From NCBI GenBank assembly GCA_028288545.1, contig JAQBNQ010000284.1, positions 1 to 17,827 of the forward strand: a DNA stretch of 17,827 nucleotides, read 5' to 3'. Shown here in pieces: positions 8,921 to 15,521 of this stretch. Numbering within the stretch: the stretch's first letter is position 1; each line of letters opens with the position of its first letter. The DNA comes from Bacteroidota bacterium (GTDB lineage: Bacteria > Bacteroidota > Bacteroidia > Chitinophagales > LD1). The notes under the pieces were generated by a model. That model worked only from the letters and a program-made list of their open reading frames with translations. It did not search any database and had not been told where the DNA came from. A program made the translations under genes and the position numbers.

Positions 8921-9646
8921 ATGAAAGGATTTTTTACGATCCTGTTAATGATATGTGTTGCGCAAATTTTTGCGTGGCCCGACTCTGGCGCTGATGGAGG
9001 AGCAAAAACGCGATTTTTGGTTTTAGATAAGAAGACCCACCTGCCGCTTGAGAAAGTTGAGATCACTATTACAAGTGTTAAAGATCCGGTACTTAAAAAA
9101 GTATTTACATCAGGTAACGGTATGGCCGAGGTTCAGCTAGCCGAAGGAGTTAATTACCGCATAGAATATGCACTCGATTCGCACAGCGATAAATACCGCT
9201 ACTTTACAAAATCCGAATCGTATTTAAAGAAGAACACTCCAAACACAGATACTGTAGAACTTGAAAGGATTGAACGCATTGTTTGCTACGGCAGTTTTCC
9301 CAATATCTATTTTGCGAGTAATTCTGCGGTTGTAGAGGATACCGCTACGCTTAACATGTGGCTGGATATTTTAATTGAAAACCCGACACTGGAAGTTGAA
9401 TTGACAGGTCATTCCGATTGCAAAGGGACCCGGCAAGGGAATTTATTAATGTCGAAGAAACGGGCTGATGTTATCGCCGCCTACATGTTTAAAAAGGGAA
9501 TTGCCAAAAACAGGATAGCTACAATAGGCTGGGGGGATACAAGAGCAGTAAATGCCTGCGATTGTAAATCTTCAACAATCGATGGTTGCGGAGAAGAGCA
9601 ATATGCCAAAAACCGAAGGGTAGAGATAAAGTTTATGAAACTATAG
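8921..9646 (+). CDS. OmpA-family peptidoglycan-binding envelope protein
   Basis: The ATG at 8921 gives 241 residues with a signal peptide (MKGFFTILLMICVAQIFAW). A TTG start at 8858 would prepend 21 residues before the signal peptide and overlap the divergent gene's leader. Residues about 30-115 form a small beta-sandwich of the carboxypeptidase-regulatory type (TRFLVLDKKTHLPLEKVEIT). Residues about 126-241 are an OmpA C-terminal domain: IYFASNSAVVED, the peptidoglycan-binding pattern ELTGHSDCKGTRQGNLLMSKKRADVI with its conserved Asp and Arg, and the closing NRRVEIKF. The predicted role is non-covalent tethering to the cell wall in the periplasm. There is no lipobox cysteine. Divergent transcription from the T9SS cargo gene may mean shared control. 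Confidence 0.88.
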   Translation: MKGFFTILLMICVAQIFAWPDSGADGGAKTRFLVLDKKTHLPLEKVEITITSVKDPVLKKVFTSGNGMAEVQLAEGVNYRIEYALDSHSDKYRYFTKSESYLKKNTPNTDTVELERIERIVCYGSFPNIYFASNSAVVEDTATLNMWLDILIENPTLEVELTGHSDCKGTRQGNLLMSKKRADVIAAYMFKKGIAKNRIATIGWGDTRAVNACDCKSSTIDGCGEEQYAKNRRVEIKFMKL

Positions 9647-9669
9647 GCCCCCTAAATCAGGTCAAATTT

Positions 9670-10131
9670 CTATTTGTATTTTTTCATTACCCTGTCCGTC
9701 TCGCGCTTGTTGTCTTTTTCTTTAATGCTTTCGCGCTTGTCAAATTTCTTTTTCCCCCGACCCAGGCCAACTTCAAGCTTTGCAAAGCCGCGGTCGTTAA
9801 TGAAAAGACGGGTAGGGATTACAGTAAGTCCCTTCTCACGTATCTTGGAGTCAATTCTGTCAAGTTCCTTCTTTTTCAACAATAGCTTGCGAACGCTTAC
9901 CGGTTCGTGGTTAGCATAAGCGCCGTGAGAGTATTCAGGGATGTTCATATTCCTTACATAAAGTTCCCCGTCCCTGATAAAACAAAAGGCTTCGCTGATG
10001 CTGCCGCCTCCGTTGCGGATTGATTTTATTTCGCTTCCGCGCAAAACAATGCCCGCCTCAAAACGATCCACTATTTCGAATTCAAATCCCGCCTTTTTAT
10101 TCTGGATATTTATTTTCCCCTGCTCAATCAT
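9670..10131 (-). CDS. smpB: SsrA-binding protein SmpB
   Basis: At 153 residues the protein is the usual SmpB length, and the full family signature is present: GFEFEIVDRFEAGIVLRGSEIKSIR, the SISEAFCFIRDGELYVRNMNIPEYSHG block, LTVIPTRLFINDRGFAKLEVGLGRGKKKFDKRE, and a basic C-terminal tail that inserts in the ribosomal decoding centre. SmpB delivers tmRNA to stalled ribosomes for trans-translation. Its ATG overlaps the stop of the upstream thioesterase gene (ATGA), so the two are probably translationally coupled. It ends 23 bp from the convergent OmpA gene, with no clear terminator between them. The ssrA gene is not in the window. Confidence 0.97.
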   Translation of the reverse strand: MIEQGKINIQNKKAGFEFEIVDRFEAGIVLRGSEIKSIRNGGGSISEAFCFIRDGELYVRNMNIPEYSHGAYANHEPVSVRKLLLKKKELDRIDSKIREKGLTVIPTRLFINDRGFAKLEVGLGRGKKKFDKRESIKEKDNKRETDRVMKKYK

Positions 10132-10526
10132 TTCTGCTTTAACTCATTAAAGAGTTGCTCAATTTTTATTTTAGTCAATATTTTCTGCCCGGTCCTTCCT
10201 TCTGCAATTAACCGCTCGCCTACTTTGGCAGTAAAAAAACAGTTTACGTTATTTTTATTTAACTCGTCAATCTCTGCATCAAACAAAACCGTATCTCCAA
10301 CAAAGGCCGGCGAAAAATGTTTTACCTCCACAAAGGTACCAATGCCTTCCTCATCTGCTTCTTTCATTTCAAGCACAAATAAGCGGCTGCACCATTCCGC
10401 ATCGCGTGTTAAAGCAAAAGTGGCAAAAACAGGGTGAACTGTGCCGCTTTCAAAAGTAGCAGTGTCTTCCGGTCGTACCTTGCGTTCGAAAGTTTTTTTA
10501 TCGCCAATAGAAAAAAGATTTTTCAC
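10128..10526 (-). CDS. FlK-like hotdog-fold acyl-CoA thioesterase
   Basis: I place the start at GTG 10526, giving 132 residues and a 20-bp gap to mntH; an upstream GTG at 10568 would overlap mntH and add 14 residues with no family resemblance. The pattern VFATFALTRDAEW, then GTFVEVKHFSPAFVGD and FFTAKVGERLIAEG, is that of the fluoroacetyl-CoA-thioesterase-like hotdog family. Thr36, Glu44 and His70 reproduce the catalytic triad of Streptomyces FlK (Thr42, Glu50, His76, recalled from the literature) with the same spacings of 8 and 26 residues; Gly63 also lines up with FlK Gly69. The true substrate is probably a short acyl-CoA or a toxic or dead-end thioester, and fluoroacetyl-CoA itself is not implied. 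The gene sits between mntH and smpB in one apparent operon. Confidence 0.8.
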   Translation of the reverse strand: MKNLFSIGDKKTFERKVRPEDTATFESGTVHPVFATFALTRDAEWCSRLFVLEMKEADEEGIGTFVEVKHFSPAFVGDTVLFDAEIDELNKNNVNCFFTAKVGERLIAEGRTGQKILTKIKIEQLFNELKQK

Positions 10527-10546
10527 GCGACAAAGTTGTCGAAAAT

Positions 10547-12418
10547 TTAAACAACCAACACCGGGCACTTTGCATTATGGCGGACTACCGAAATAGTTTC
10601 ACCAAAAACGATATCCTTAATGCCCCGGTGCCCGTGTTGCCCGATAACCAGTAATTCGGCATTTACCTTTTCGGCAATAGTGGGTATTTCCTTTTTAGGG
10701 TCACCAAAACCTAATTTCTCAAACACCAGGTATCCCTGTTCGCGTAATTTATGCCCGTATTCGTTAAGTTGCTTCCAGTCTTCATGGGTTTCATAATCCT
10801 GTATTTCCTCTCCCATGCTACGGGCGCCGGCTGTTTCCACAATGTGTATCAGGAAAAACTCCGTTGATTTATCGCCATGTGCTGCGCCCTCGGTAATGGC
10901 TTTTATATCGCTGTTCGAAAAATCTACACAAATGGCAATGCGGTTGTAAGATTTCTTTTCAATCAATGGAATTTCAACTGCTTTGCCGTGCGGTGTCTTG
11001 GTTTCGCGCTCAAAGCGTTTTCCAAAAATTGCGCACCAGATAATATACAGGAACAGCATGGCAGCGAAAAACACAACCGGCATTATTATAAAGTTAAAAA
11101 GCCACTCATGTCCGGCTAGTTGTACGTGCCAATCAACCAGGGTATCAATTACCAATTTTATGTTTAGCACCATTATTATTAAAGCTGCAAGCCAGGCAAA
11201 AAACTTCACCGTATTAGATATGGCAAATTTACCCATCTTCTGTTTATCGCTTACAAAGTGAATAAGCGGCACCACAGCAAATCCTAGTTGAAGGCTCAAT
11301 ATTACCTGCGAGAGAATTAGCATATCACCTACTTTATTATCGCCCAAAAAGCCAATAACCAGTAAGGTTGGAACAACTGCAATAAGCCGTGTTATTAATC
11401 TTCGCAACCAGGGGGCGATACGCAGATCCAGGTAGCCTTCCATTACTATTTGGCCGGCCAGGGTACCAGTAATGGTTGAACTTTGACCCGAAGCGATTAA
11501 AGCTACGGCAAAAAGAATAGGAGCAATCTTTTTACCCATCAAGGGTTCCAGCATTTTGTGCGCATCCTGTATTTGTACAATATTGTTATATCCATTCTTA
11601 AAAAAAACTGCCGCTGCAACCACCAGTATTGAGGCATTTACAAAAAATGCAAGATTCAACGCTACGGAAGAATCAATCAGGTTGAACCGGATAGCCGTTT
11701 TTATGCCATCGTCATCCTTTTTAGTTCTGCGCGTTTGTACCAGTGAAGAATGCAGGTAAAGATTATGCGGCATAACTGTTGCCCCAATAATACCAATGGC
11801 GATATATAAGGCGCCATCATCTTTTATTGAAGGAATAAAACCCGTAGCAAGTTGGCTCCATTCGGGTTTGGCAAACATCACTTCCACCAAAAAAGAAAGG
11901 CCTATCAAAGCAACAAGGGCAAAGATGAATGCTTCCATGTAACGCATCCCTTTGCGTTGCAGATATAGAATAATAAGCGTGTCTAGAATGGCAAGTGATA
12001 CACCCCAAAACAAAGGCAGACCAAACAATAGGTTTAATCCTATGGCCATGCCAATTACCTCGGCCAGATCGCAAGCAGCCATGGCAATTTCGGCTAACAC
12101 CCAAAGCGAAAAATTAACGATGGGTAAATAAGTCTCGCGCGAAGCCTGGGCCAGATCACGTCCTCTTACAATGCCCAATCTTGCACTAAGGGTTTGAAGC
12201 AAAAGGGCAATAAGATTGCTCATCAACAGCACCCAAAGCAAAGAGTAGCCGTATTTACTTCCCCCTGCAATGTCAGTAGCCCAGTTGCCGGGGTCCATGT
12301 AACCGACTGCAACCAAAAAAGCGGGCCCGATAAAAAGAAACATCCGTTTCCACCAACTGCTTGTTTTGGTGGTATCAATACTTCCGTGTACTTCTTCGAG
12401 CGACTGATGGGTAATCAT
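10547..12418 (-). CDS. mntH: MntH-like Nramp divalent metal transporter fused to a universal stress protein domain
   Basis: The ATG at 12418 gives 623 residues and is preceded by a purine-rich GAGGGG stretch; an in-frame GTG lies three codons further upstream. Residues about 25-465 are an Nramp transporter of about eleven membrane helices, with the helix-1 metal motif DPGN (42-45) and the helix-6 motif MPH (216-218). The Met there is typical of Mn/Fe-selective members. Residues about 490-623 are a UspA domain (YNRIAICVDFS at its start, GQHGHRG and FGET near 593-608, ending CPVLVV), partly matching the G-x2-G-x9-G(S/T) nucleotide-binding pattern. The protein imports Mn(II) or Fe(II) by proton coupling at the inner membrane, and the cytoplasmic domain may sense nucleotide or stress. 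Nramp-Usp fusions are, to my knowledge, recurrent in Bacteroidota. A DtxR-like palindrome lies upstream. Confidence 0.93.
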   Translation of the reverse strand: MITHQSLEEVHGSIDTTKTSSWWKRMFLFIGPAFLVAVGYMDPGNWATDIAGGSKYGYSLLWVLLMSNLIALLLQTLSARLGIVRGRDLAQASRETYLPIVNFSLWVLAEIAMAACDLAEVIGMAIGLNLLFGLPLFWGVSLAILDTLIILYLQRKGMRYMEAFIFALVALIGLSFLVEVMFAKPEWSQLATGFIPSIKDDGALYIAIGIIGATVMPHNLYLHSSLVQTRRTKKDDDGIKTAIRFNLIDSSVALNLAFFVNASILVVAAAVFFKNGYNNIVQIQDAHKMLEPLMGKKIAPILFAVALIASGQSSTITGTLAGQIVMEGYLDLRIAPWLRRLITRLIAVVPTLLVIGFLGDNKVGDMLILSQVILSLQLGFAVVPLIHFVSDKQKMGKFAISNTVKFFAWLAALIIMVLNIKLVIDTLVDWHVQLAGHEWLFNFIIMPVVFFAAMLFLYIIWCAIFGKRFERETKTPHGKAVEIPLIEKKSYNRIAICVDFSNSDIKAITEGAAHGDKSTEFFLIHIVETAGARSMGEEIQDYETHEDWKQLNEYGHKLREQGYLVFEKLGFGDPKKEIPTIAEKVNAELLVIGQHGHRGIKDIVFGETISVVRHNAKCPVLVV

Positions 12419-12449
12419 AAATTCCACCCCTCAACAGGTAATGGCCGGG

Positions 12450-12457
12450 CAAATATA
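12450..12457 (-). promoter_or_regulatory. -7 promoter element TATATTTG for mntH
   Basis: Read on the minus strand this is TATATTTG, an exact TAnnTTTG match, 32 bases before the mntH ATG. The predicted transcript start is near 12445, leaving a leader of about 26 nt. The -33 position lacks a good TTTG, which would fit a promoter helped or controlled by a bound regulator. Confidence 0.6.
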
Positions 12458-12486
12458 AATAAATAAAATTGACTTGTCGAATAAAT

Positions 12487-12508
12487 AAAATTAGGCAAGA
12501 CTAATTTT
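12487..12508. promoter_or_regulatory. Putative DtxR/MntR-type metal-responsive operator
   Basis: The 22-bp palindrome has perfect 8-bp arms AAAATTAG and CTAATTTT around a 6-base centre GCAAGA. It resembles the TTAGG...CCTAA boxes of the DtxR/IdeR/MntR family. It sits 69-90 bases before the mntH start, just upstream of the -7 element, and 26 bases below the MATE stop. The arms are AT-rich without a following T-run, so it is not a good terminator for the MATE gene. The regulator gene is not in the window. Confidence 0.55.
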
Positions 12509-12533
12509 GGTGAGACTTTGAATAAAGCCGCTT

Positions 12534-13889
12534 CTATAAATCAGCAAACTGAACATGCTTTAACCTGTACCTGAAGCGCAGATACATAAGACCCGCTGCA
12601 ATACTAAGGCCGATAGTAAAACCAATATAAACGCCAACTACACCAAGGCCCACGGTAAAAGTGAGTACGTAACAGAGCGGTACCATGATTATCCAATAAG
12701 ATGCAAAGGCAATAACCGAAGGAACCCGCGTATCCTGCAATCCGCGCAATAAACCGGCGCCCACCACCTGGAAGCCATCACTTAACTGAAACAATGCGGC
12801 CCAAATCAAAAGAGTAGAAGCGAGTGTTATAACCTTCTCATCGCCCGTGTACATTTTTGGCAGTTGATTACACAGCGCCAAAAACACAATGGCAAACAAA
12901 AACTGGCTGCAGAATGTAAGAAAGTAAACTGTGTTGCCGGCAATGCCTATACCTTCTTTATCCTTTGCGCCAAAAGCATAACCTGTCATAATAGTGCCTG
13001 CATTAGCAACACCCGATACCATCATAAAAGTTATCGATGCAAGACTAATGGCGATCTGGTAGGCGGCCAGGTTAGTTTCATCAATCCATCCGCTCATAAT
13101 TTGCGCCGCGTTAAAAGCCGCTACCTCAAAAAACATTTGCAAACCCGATGGGACCCCGATCTCCAGTATTGGCTTGATGTAACTCTTCCCTTCGCCCGCT
13201 TTTAATTTGTATTCGGCTATTAAGCCCTTTACCTGCTTGTCGTAAAATATATAGCCAAACAGTATCACGCACATCAGGGTACGTGCAGTGGCAGTTGCAA
13301 TGGCCGCTCCCTCAATACCCATAGCAGGACAGCCCAATTTTCCGTAAATAAGTATCCAGTTTAAAATAACATTGCACAACAGGCCAATAACCGTTACCAC
13401 CATGGATACCTTCGTTCTACCCGTGCCATCCATAAATTGTTTGCCCAATGTAAAGAGCATCAACATCGGTGTTGAATAATTCAGAATATGCAGGAATCTT
13501 TTTGACAAAGTGGTTATCTTCTCACTCTCTCTAAAAATTTCGAAATGATCTGTAACTACATATACCACGCCATAAAATACCACGCACAATACCAATGCAA
13601 TTTTTAAAGCTGAGCGGAACACCCCAATAGATTTCCACGCATGGCCCTCGCCAAAAGCCTCCGATACAAGCGGAGAAACAGCGAACAAAATTCCCATGCC
13701 CAACAGCATAAATAAAAAGTAGGTACCGCTCGATACCCCTGAAGCCGCCATATACGCTGGTCCCAACCCGCCCACCTGCACCGTATCAAAAAAGCCCATC
13801 AGCACAAGCCCTAACTGCCCGCCAATAATTGGCAGGGCCAGCTTTGTAGCCTGGCGTATGGATACCTTATATTTTTCGCGGGTTGTCAT
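12534..13889 (-). CDS. MATE-family (NorM-like) multidrug/cation exporter
   Basis: The 451-residue protein has about twelve hydrophobic helices in two similar halves and is the normal MATE length. Typical family segments are LALPIIGGQLGLVLMGFFDTVQVGGLG in helix 1, QFMDGTGRTKVSM after helix 5, GVPSGLQMFFEVAAFNAAQIMSGWI at the start of the second half, and the LLRGLQDTRVPSV loop. MATE proteins export cationic drugs or metabolites using a sodium or proton gradient at the inner membrane; the substrate cannot be read here. The ATG at 13889 follows a gap that holds a weak -7-like TACATTTC (minus strand, 13904-13911). It ends 116 bp before mntH and appears to be a separate unit. Confidence 0.93.
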   Translation of the reverse strand: MTTREKYKVSIRQATKLALPIIGGQLGLVLMGFFDTVQVGGLGPAYMAASGVSSGTYFLFMLLGMGILFAVSPLVSEAFGEGHAWKSIGVFRSALKIALVLCVVFYGVVYVVTDHFEIFRESEKITTLSKRFLHILNYSTPMLMLFTLGKQFMDGTGRTKVSMVVTVIGLLCNVILNWILIYGKLGCPAMGIEGAAIATATARTLMCVILFGYIFYDKQVKGLIAEYKLKAGEGKSYIKPILEIGVPSGLQMFFEVAAFNAAQIMSGWIDETNLAAYQIAISLASITFMMVSGVANAGTIMTGYAFGAKDKEGIGIAGNTVYFLTFCSQFLFAIVFLALCNQLPKMYTGDEKVITLASTLLIWAALFQLSDGFQVVGAGLLRGLQDTRVPSVIAFASYWIIMVPLCYVLTFTVGLGVVGVYIGFTIGLSIAAGLMYLRFRYRLKHVQFADL

Positions 13890-13914
13890 AGGTTATTGTT
13901 GCAGAAATGTATTG

Positions 13915-13956
13915 TCTTGGGTCTGATATCTTGCGTCTAAAGTCTAATGTCGGCAC
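13915..13956. repeat. Degenerate period-7 tandem repeat upstream of the MATE gene
   Basis: Six consecutive 7-mers each begin with TC, five of them with TCT: TCTTGGG, TCTGATA, TCTTGCG, TCTAAAG, TCTAATG, TCGGCAC. The ladder lies between the rpmF terminator and the MATE start, within its likely promoter region. It resembles a decayed heptanucleotide microsatellite. Confidence 0.6.
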
Positions 13957-13995
13957 GGCCGGCATTATTGATTTAATAAAATGCGTGGGCAATTT

Positions 13996-14035
13996 AGAAA
14001 AACAAAACCCCGTTGGGAAAATTCCACCAACAGGG
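13996..14035 (-). terminator. rpmF: Intrinsic terminator of the yceD-rpmF unit
   Basis: On the minus strand, CCCUGUUGG (14035-14027) pairs with CCAACGGGG (14016-14008) through nine pairs including one U-G wobble and a 10-nt loop. A T-rich run (TTTTGTTTTTC) follows. It lies 36 bases beyond the rpmF stop, in the right orientation. Confidence 0.85.
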
Positions 14036-14047
14036 CTGTATTAGTTT

Positions 14048-14070
14048 CCCCTTTTAGGGGACGGAAGGGG
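14048..14070. repeat. C4-G4-G4 intergenic element
   Basis: CCCC-TTTTA-GGGG-ACGGAA-GGGG directly abuts the rpmF stop codon at 14071. Related C-run, G-run, G-run arrangements occur at 15149-15169 and 17627-17650. The two G-runs can each pair with the C-run, giving alternative hairpins. Confidence 0.5.
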
Positions 14071-14259
14071 TTACTTCTGTACTCTCTCCAATACCGTTTT
14101 TCCGCGGTACATCAACTTATCTTCGCTCCAGTGTGCACGGTGCATTAAATGCGCCTCACCGGTAGTTTGATCCACACCCGTAGTTGGGGCTTCAGCCTTG
14201 TAATGGGTTCTTCTCTTGTTCTTTCTTTGCTTCGAGATTTTATGCTTAGGATGTGGCAT
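14071..14259 (-). CDS. rpmF: 50S ribosomal protein L32 (cysteine-free form)
   Basis: The 62-residue protein has the L32 signature MPHPKHKISKQRKNKRRTHYKA at its start, then TGEAHLMHRAHW and MYRGKTVL. It is a small structural protein of the large ribosomal subunit. The four cysteines of the zinc-ribbon form are all missing, so this is the zinc-independent type. It follows the DUF177/YceD gene by 38 bp, the classic yceD-rpmF order, and is closed by an intrinsic terminator. Confidence 0.97.
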   Translation of the reverse strand: MPHPKHKISKQRKNKRRTHYKAEAPTTGVDQTTGEAHLMHRAHWSEDKLMYRGKTVLERVQK

Positions 14260-14297
14260 GACTATAAGTTTTTATTGGTTGCTTAATGTTTTATCGT

Positions 14298-14828
14298 TTA
14301 ATCTTTTTTCAAATTCTTTAAGGCTGCCCACCTTGGGTCTTCCTCACTTTTCTTTACTTCTCCCTGCCCCGCTATATACTTCAATACTTCCTTATTGCAC
14401 TGTGGCTCCTGTCCCGGTTTTTCGCAACCTAATTTCTGCATTGGTAAACAAAGATTGATGTATTCGTAAATCAAATGCGCTACGTCAATAATTGTCTCAT
14501 CGCGGCTAATAAAAATCACCTCATCATCATCGCTAATGTTAGAGGGCTCTTCGGCAAACTTTATGTAACACGTAAAATCGCCAAAAATAGCCTTGTTAAA
14601 AGGTATCAGGCAACGGTCACATTCCGTCATTACCGAACCATCAACAAAAAAATTAAGTACAAAGAACGTTTCCTTTTTCTCAAACTCAAGCCTTACATGG
14701 GCCTTACAATCCTGTATCAGAGAGTCCTCAAAAAACTTGAAGAAACTCCCACCAATTTCGTAATCGAATTTGTGAATTCCAACCTTAAGGCCAACATATG
14801 GAATTTCGAATTCCCTCAACCCTTTCAC
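14298..14828 (-). CDS. YceD/DUF177 family protein (large rRNA subunit accumulation protein)
   Basis: The 176-residue protein starts with GTG at 14828 (GTGAAAGGG); no ATG lies nearer the family start, and the REFEIPYVGL opening fits. A CDRC motif (70-73), the acidic region DDDEVIFISRDETIIDVAHLIYEYINLCLPM, and a DPRWAALKNLKKD end match DUF177. Bacterial YceD-family proteins are linked to 23S rRNA accumulation and are almost always encoded just before rpmF, as here. Cysteines at 70 and 73, plus others at 127, 135 and 144, could bind metal, though this is not shown. Transcription probably starts at the strong promoter about 75 bases upstream. Confidence 0.92.
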   Translation of the reverse strand: MKGLREFEIPYVGLKVGIHKFDYEIGGSFFKFFEDSLIQDCKAHVRLEFEKKETFFVLNFFVDGSVMTECDRCLIPFNKAIFGDFTCYIKFAEEPSNISDDDEVIFISRDETIIDVAHLIYEYINLCLPMQKLGCEKPGQEPQCNKEVLKYIAGQGEVKKSEEDPRWAALKNLKKD

Positions 14829-14910
14829 AATTCAACAGTTTATGATGATCGCTACAGCTTGTTATCACATTTTCAAACAACTCAATTACCAGCTTTCGCG
14901 AAAAGGACGG

Positions 14911-14940
14911 CAAATATAGCGGAAATGTTGGAAAATCAAA
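14911..14940 (-). promoter_or_regulatory. Promoter of yceD-rpmF (TTTG, 18-bp spacer, TATATTTG)
   Basis: On the minus strand TTTG (14940-14937) and TATATTTG (14918-14911) are separated by 18 bases, matching the Bacteroidota -33/-7 consensus at every specified position. The predicted start near 14906 leaves a leader of about 77 nt before the GTG at 14828. Confidence 0.8.
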
Positions 14941-14996
14941 ACCCCAATCCAAATGCTGGTTTGGGGTTCCCCGGCCCGGCTTCCGCCGGGTCGGGG
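14940..14996. repeat. Two adjacent inverted repeats bordering the accessory region
   Basis: AACCCCAA (14940-14947) pairs with TTGGGGTT (14961-14968). The 12-base CCCCGGCCCGGC (14969-14980) pairs with GCCGGGTCGGGG (14985-14996), with one G-U wobble and a TTCC loop. They start exactly at the -33 element of the yceD promoter and mark the change to C-rich DNA. I recognise the second as similar to GC-rich intergenic repeats common in Bacteroidota, from memory only. Confidence 0.65.
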
Positions 14997-15365
14997 TCGC
15001 GCTATCCACTCCAAGTCCTCACTCGTACCACCCGCCTTTCGGCAGGTCGGCACTCATTCCGGGCTTTCCGTTCCTATCGCTAACCCAAAAGACCACCCTG
15101 TCACAGTGAGCCTAGCCGAACTGCCCGCCTTCCCGGTGTGCCTTTATTCCCCCTCCGGGGGCTAGGGGGCCGCTATTTCTATTAATAGATACAAATAGAA
15201 CCCCTTCATTTTCACCCGCCTGCAAACAATTGAAAATCAACTAATTACCAACTTAACATATTAAAATTAAATCCCATCCATAAAAAGTAGAAACCCCACC
15301 CATCCCGTATGCCGCCCCAACAAAAAAATCTCCCAAAAAAACACCCCAAATCGCATTTTTATCCG
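14997..15365. other. Gene-free stretch with interspersed-repeat fragments
   Basis: No convincing gene is present: open frames here lack family features and run through hairpins. Segments around 15000-15080 (TCGCGCTATCC ... CTATCGCTAACCC) and 15093-15125 (CACCCTGTCACAGTGAGC) look like interspersed intergenic repeats. A related CACCCTGTCTCACT word occurs on the minus strand at 17789-17802. A C5-TCC-G5 hairpin element is at 15149-15169. From about 15220 to 15365 the sequence is A/C-rich with few G. Confidence 0.5.
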
Positions 15366-15394
15366 TACTTTTGCATCGTCAAATTCCTTTTGAC
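15366..15394 (+). promoter_or_regulatory. Candidate promoter (TACTTTTG) with a palindrome at the predicted start site
   Basis: TACTTTTG at 15366-15373 exactly fits TAnnTTTG and is followed by CATC, a common Bacteroidota context. No clear -33 element is seen. GTCAAA (15378-15383) and TTTGAC (15389-15394) form a palindrome covering the predicted start site, so it could be an operator or a 5' RNA hairpin. Transcription would run about 345 nt through repeats before the first gene at 15728. Confidence 0.5.
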
Positions 15395-15456
15395 TCCCTC
15401 GGTCTTTTTACCTTCTTTATATCTAGCCCATCACAAAATCGGAAACTGCGCGGAGC

Positions 15457-15500
15457 GGTTCTCCCTTTAGGTGTCTCATCCCGCTTTTGGCGGGAGAACC
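15457..15500. repeat. Nested, mutually exclusive inverted repeats in the leader
   Basis: GGTTCTCCC (15457-15465) is perfectly complementary to GGGAGAACC (15492-15500). An inner hairpin TCCCGC-TTTTG-GCGGGA (15479-15495) shares bases 15492-15495 with the outer one, so the two cannot fully form together. The inner hairpin recurs almost unchanged at 15654-15670, and the word GCGCGGAGCGGTTCTC at 15448 recurs with one change at 16043. Confidence 0.6.
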
Positions 15501-15521
15501 AGAGGCGCGGGCAGCCATTCC

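Noticed and set aside
10528..10541. CGACAA-AG-TTGTCG inverted repeat between mntH and the thioesterase gene
   Set aside because: A two-base loop and 6-bp arms are too little to call a terminator or operator.
12487..12508. Palindrome read as the MATE terminator
   Set aside because: The arms are AT-rich and weak, and no T-run follows on the minus strand. The metal-box reading fits the neighbour better.
14475..15083. A 202-residue plus-strand open frame
   Set aside because: It runs antisense through the confident yceD gene and on into GC-rich inverted repeats, with no family motif. It is a shadow frame.
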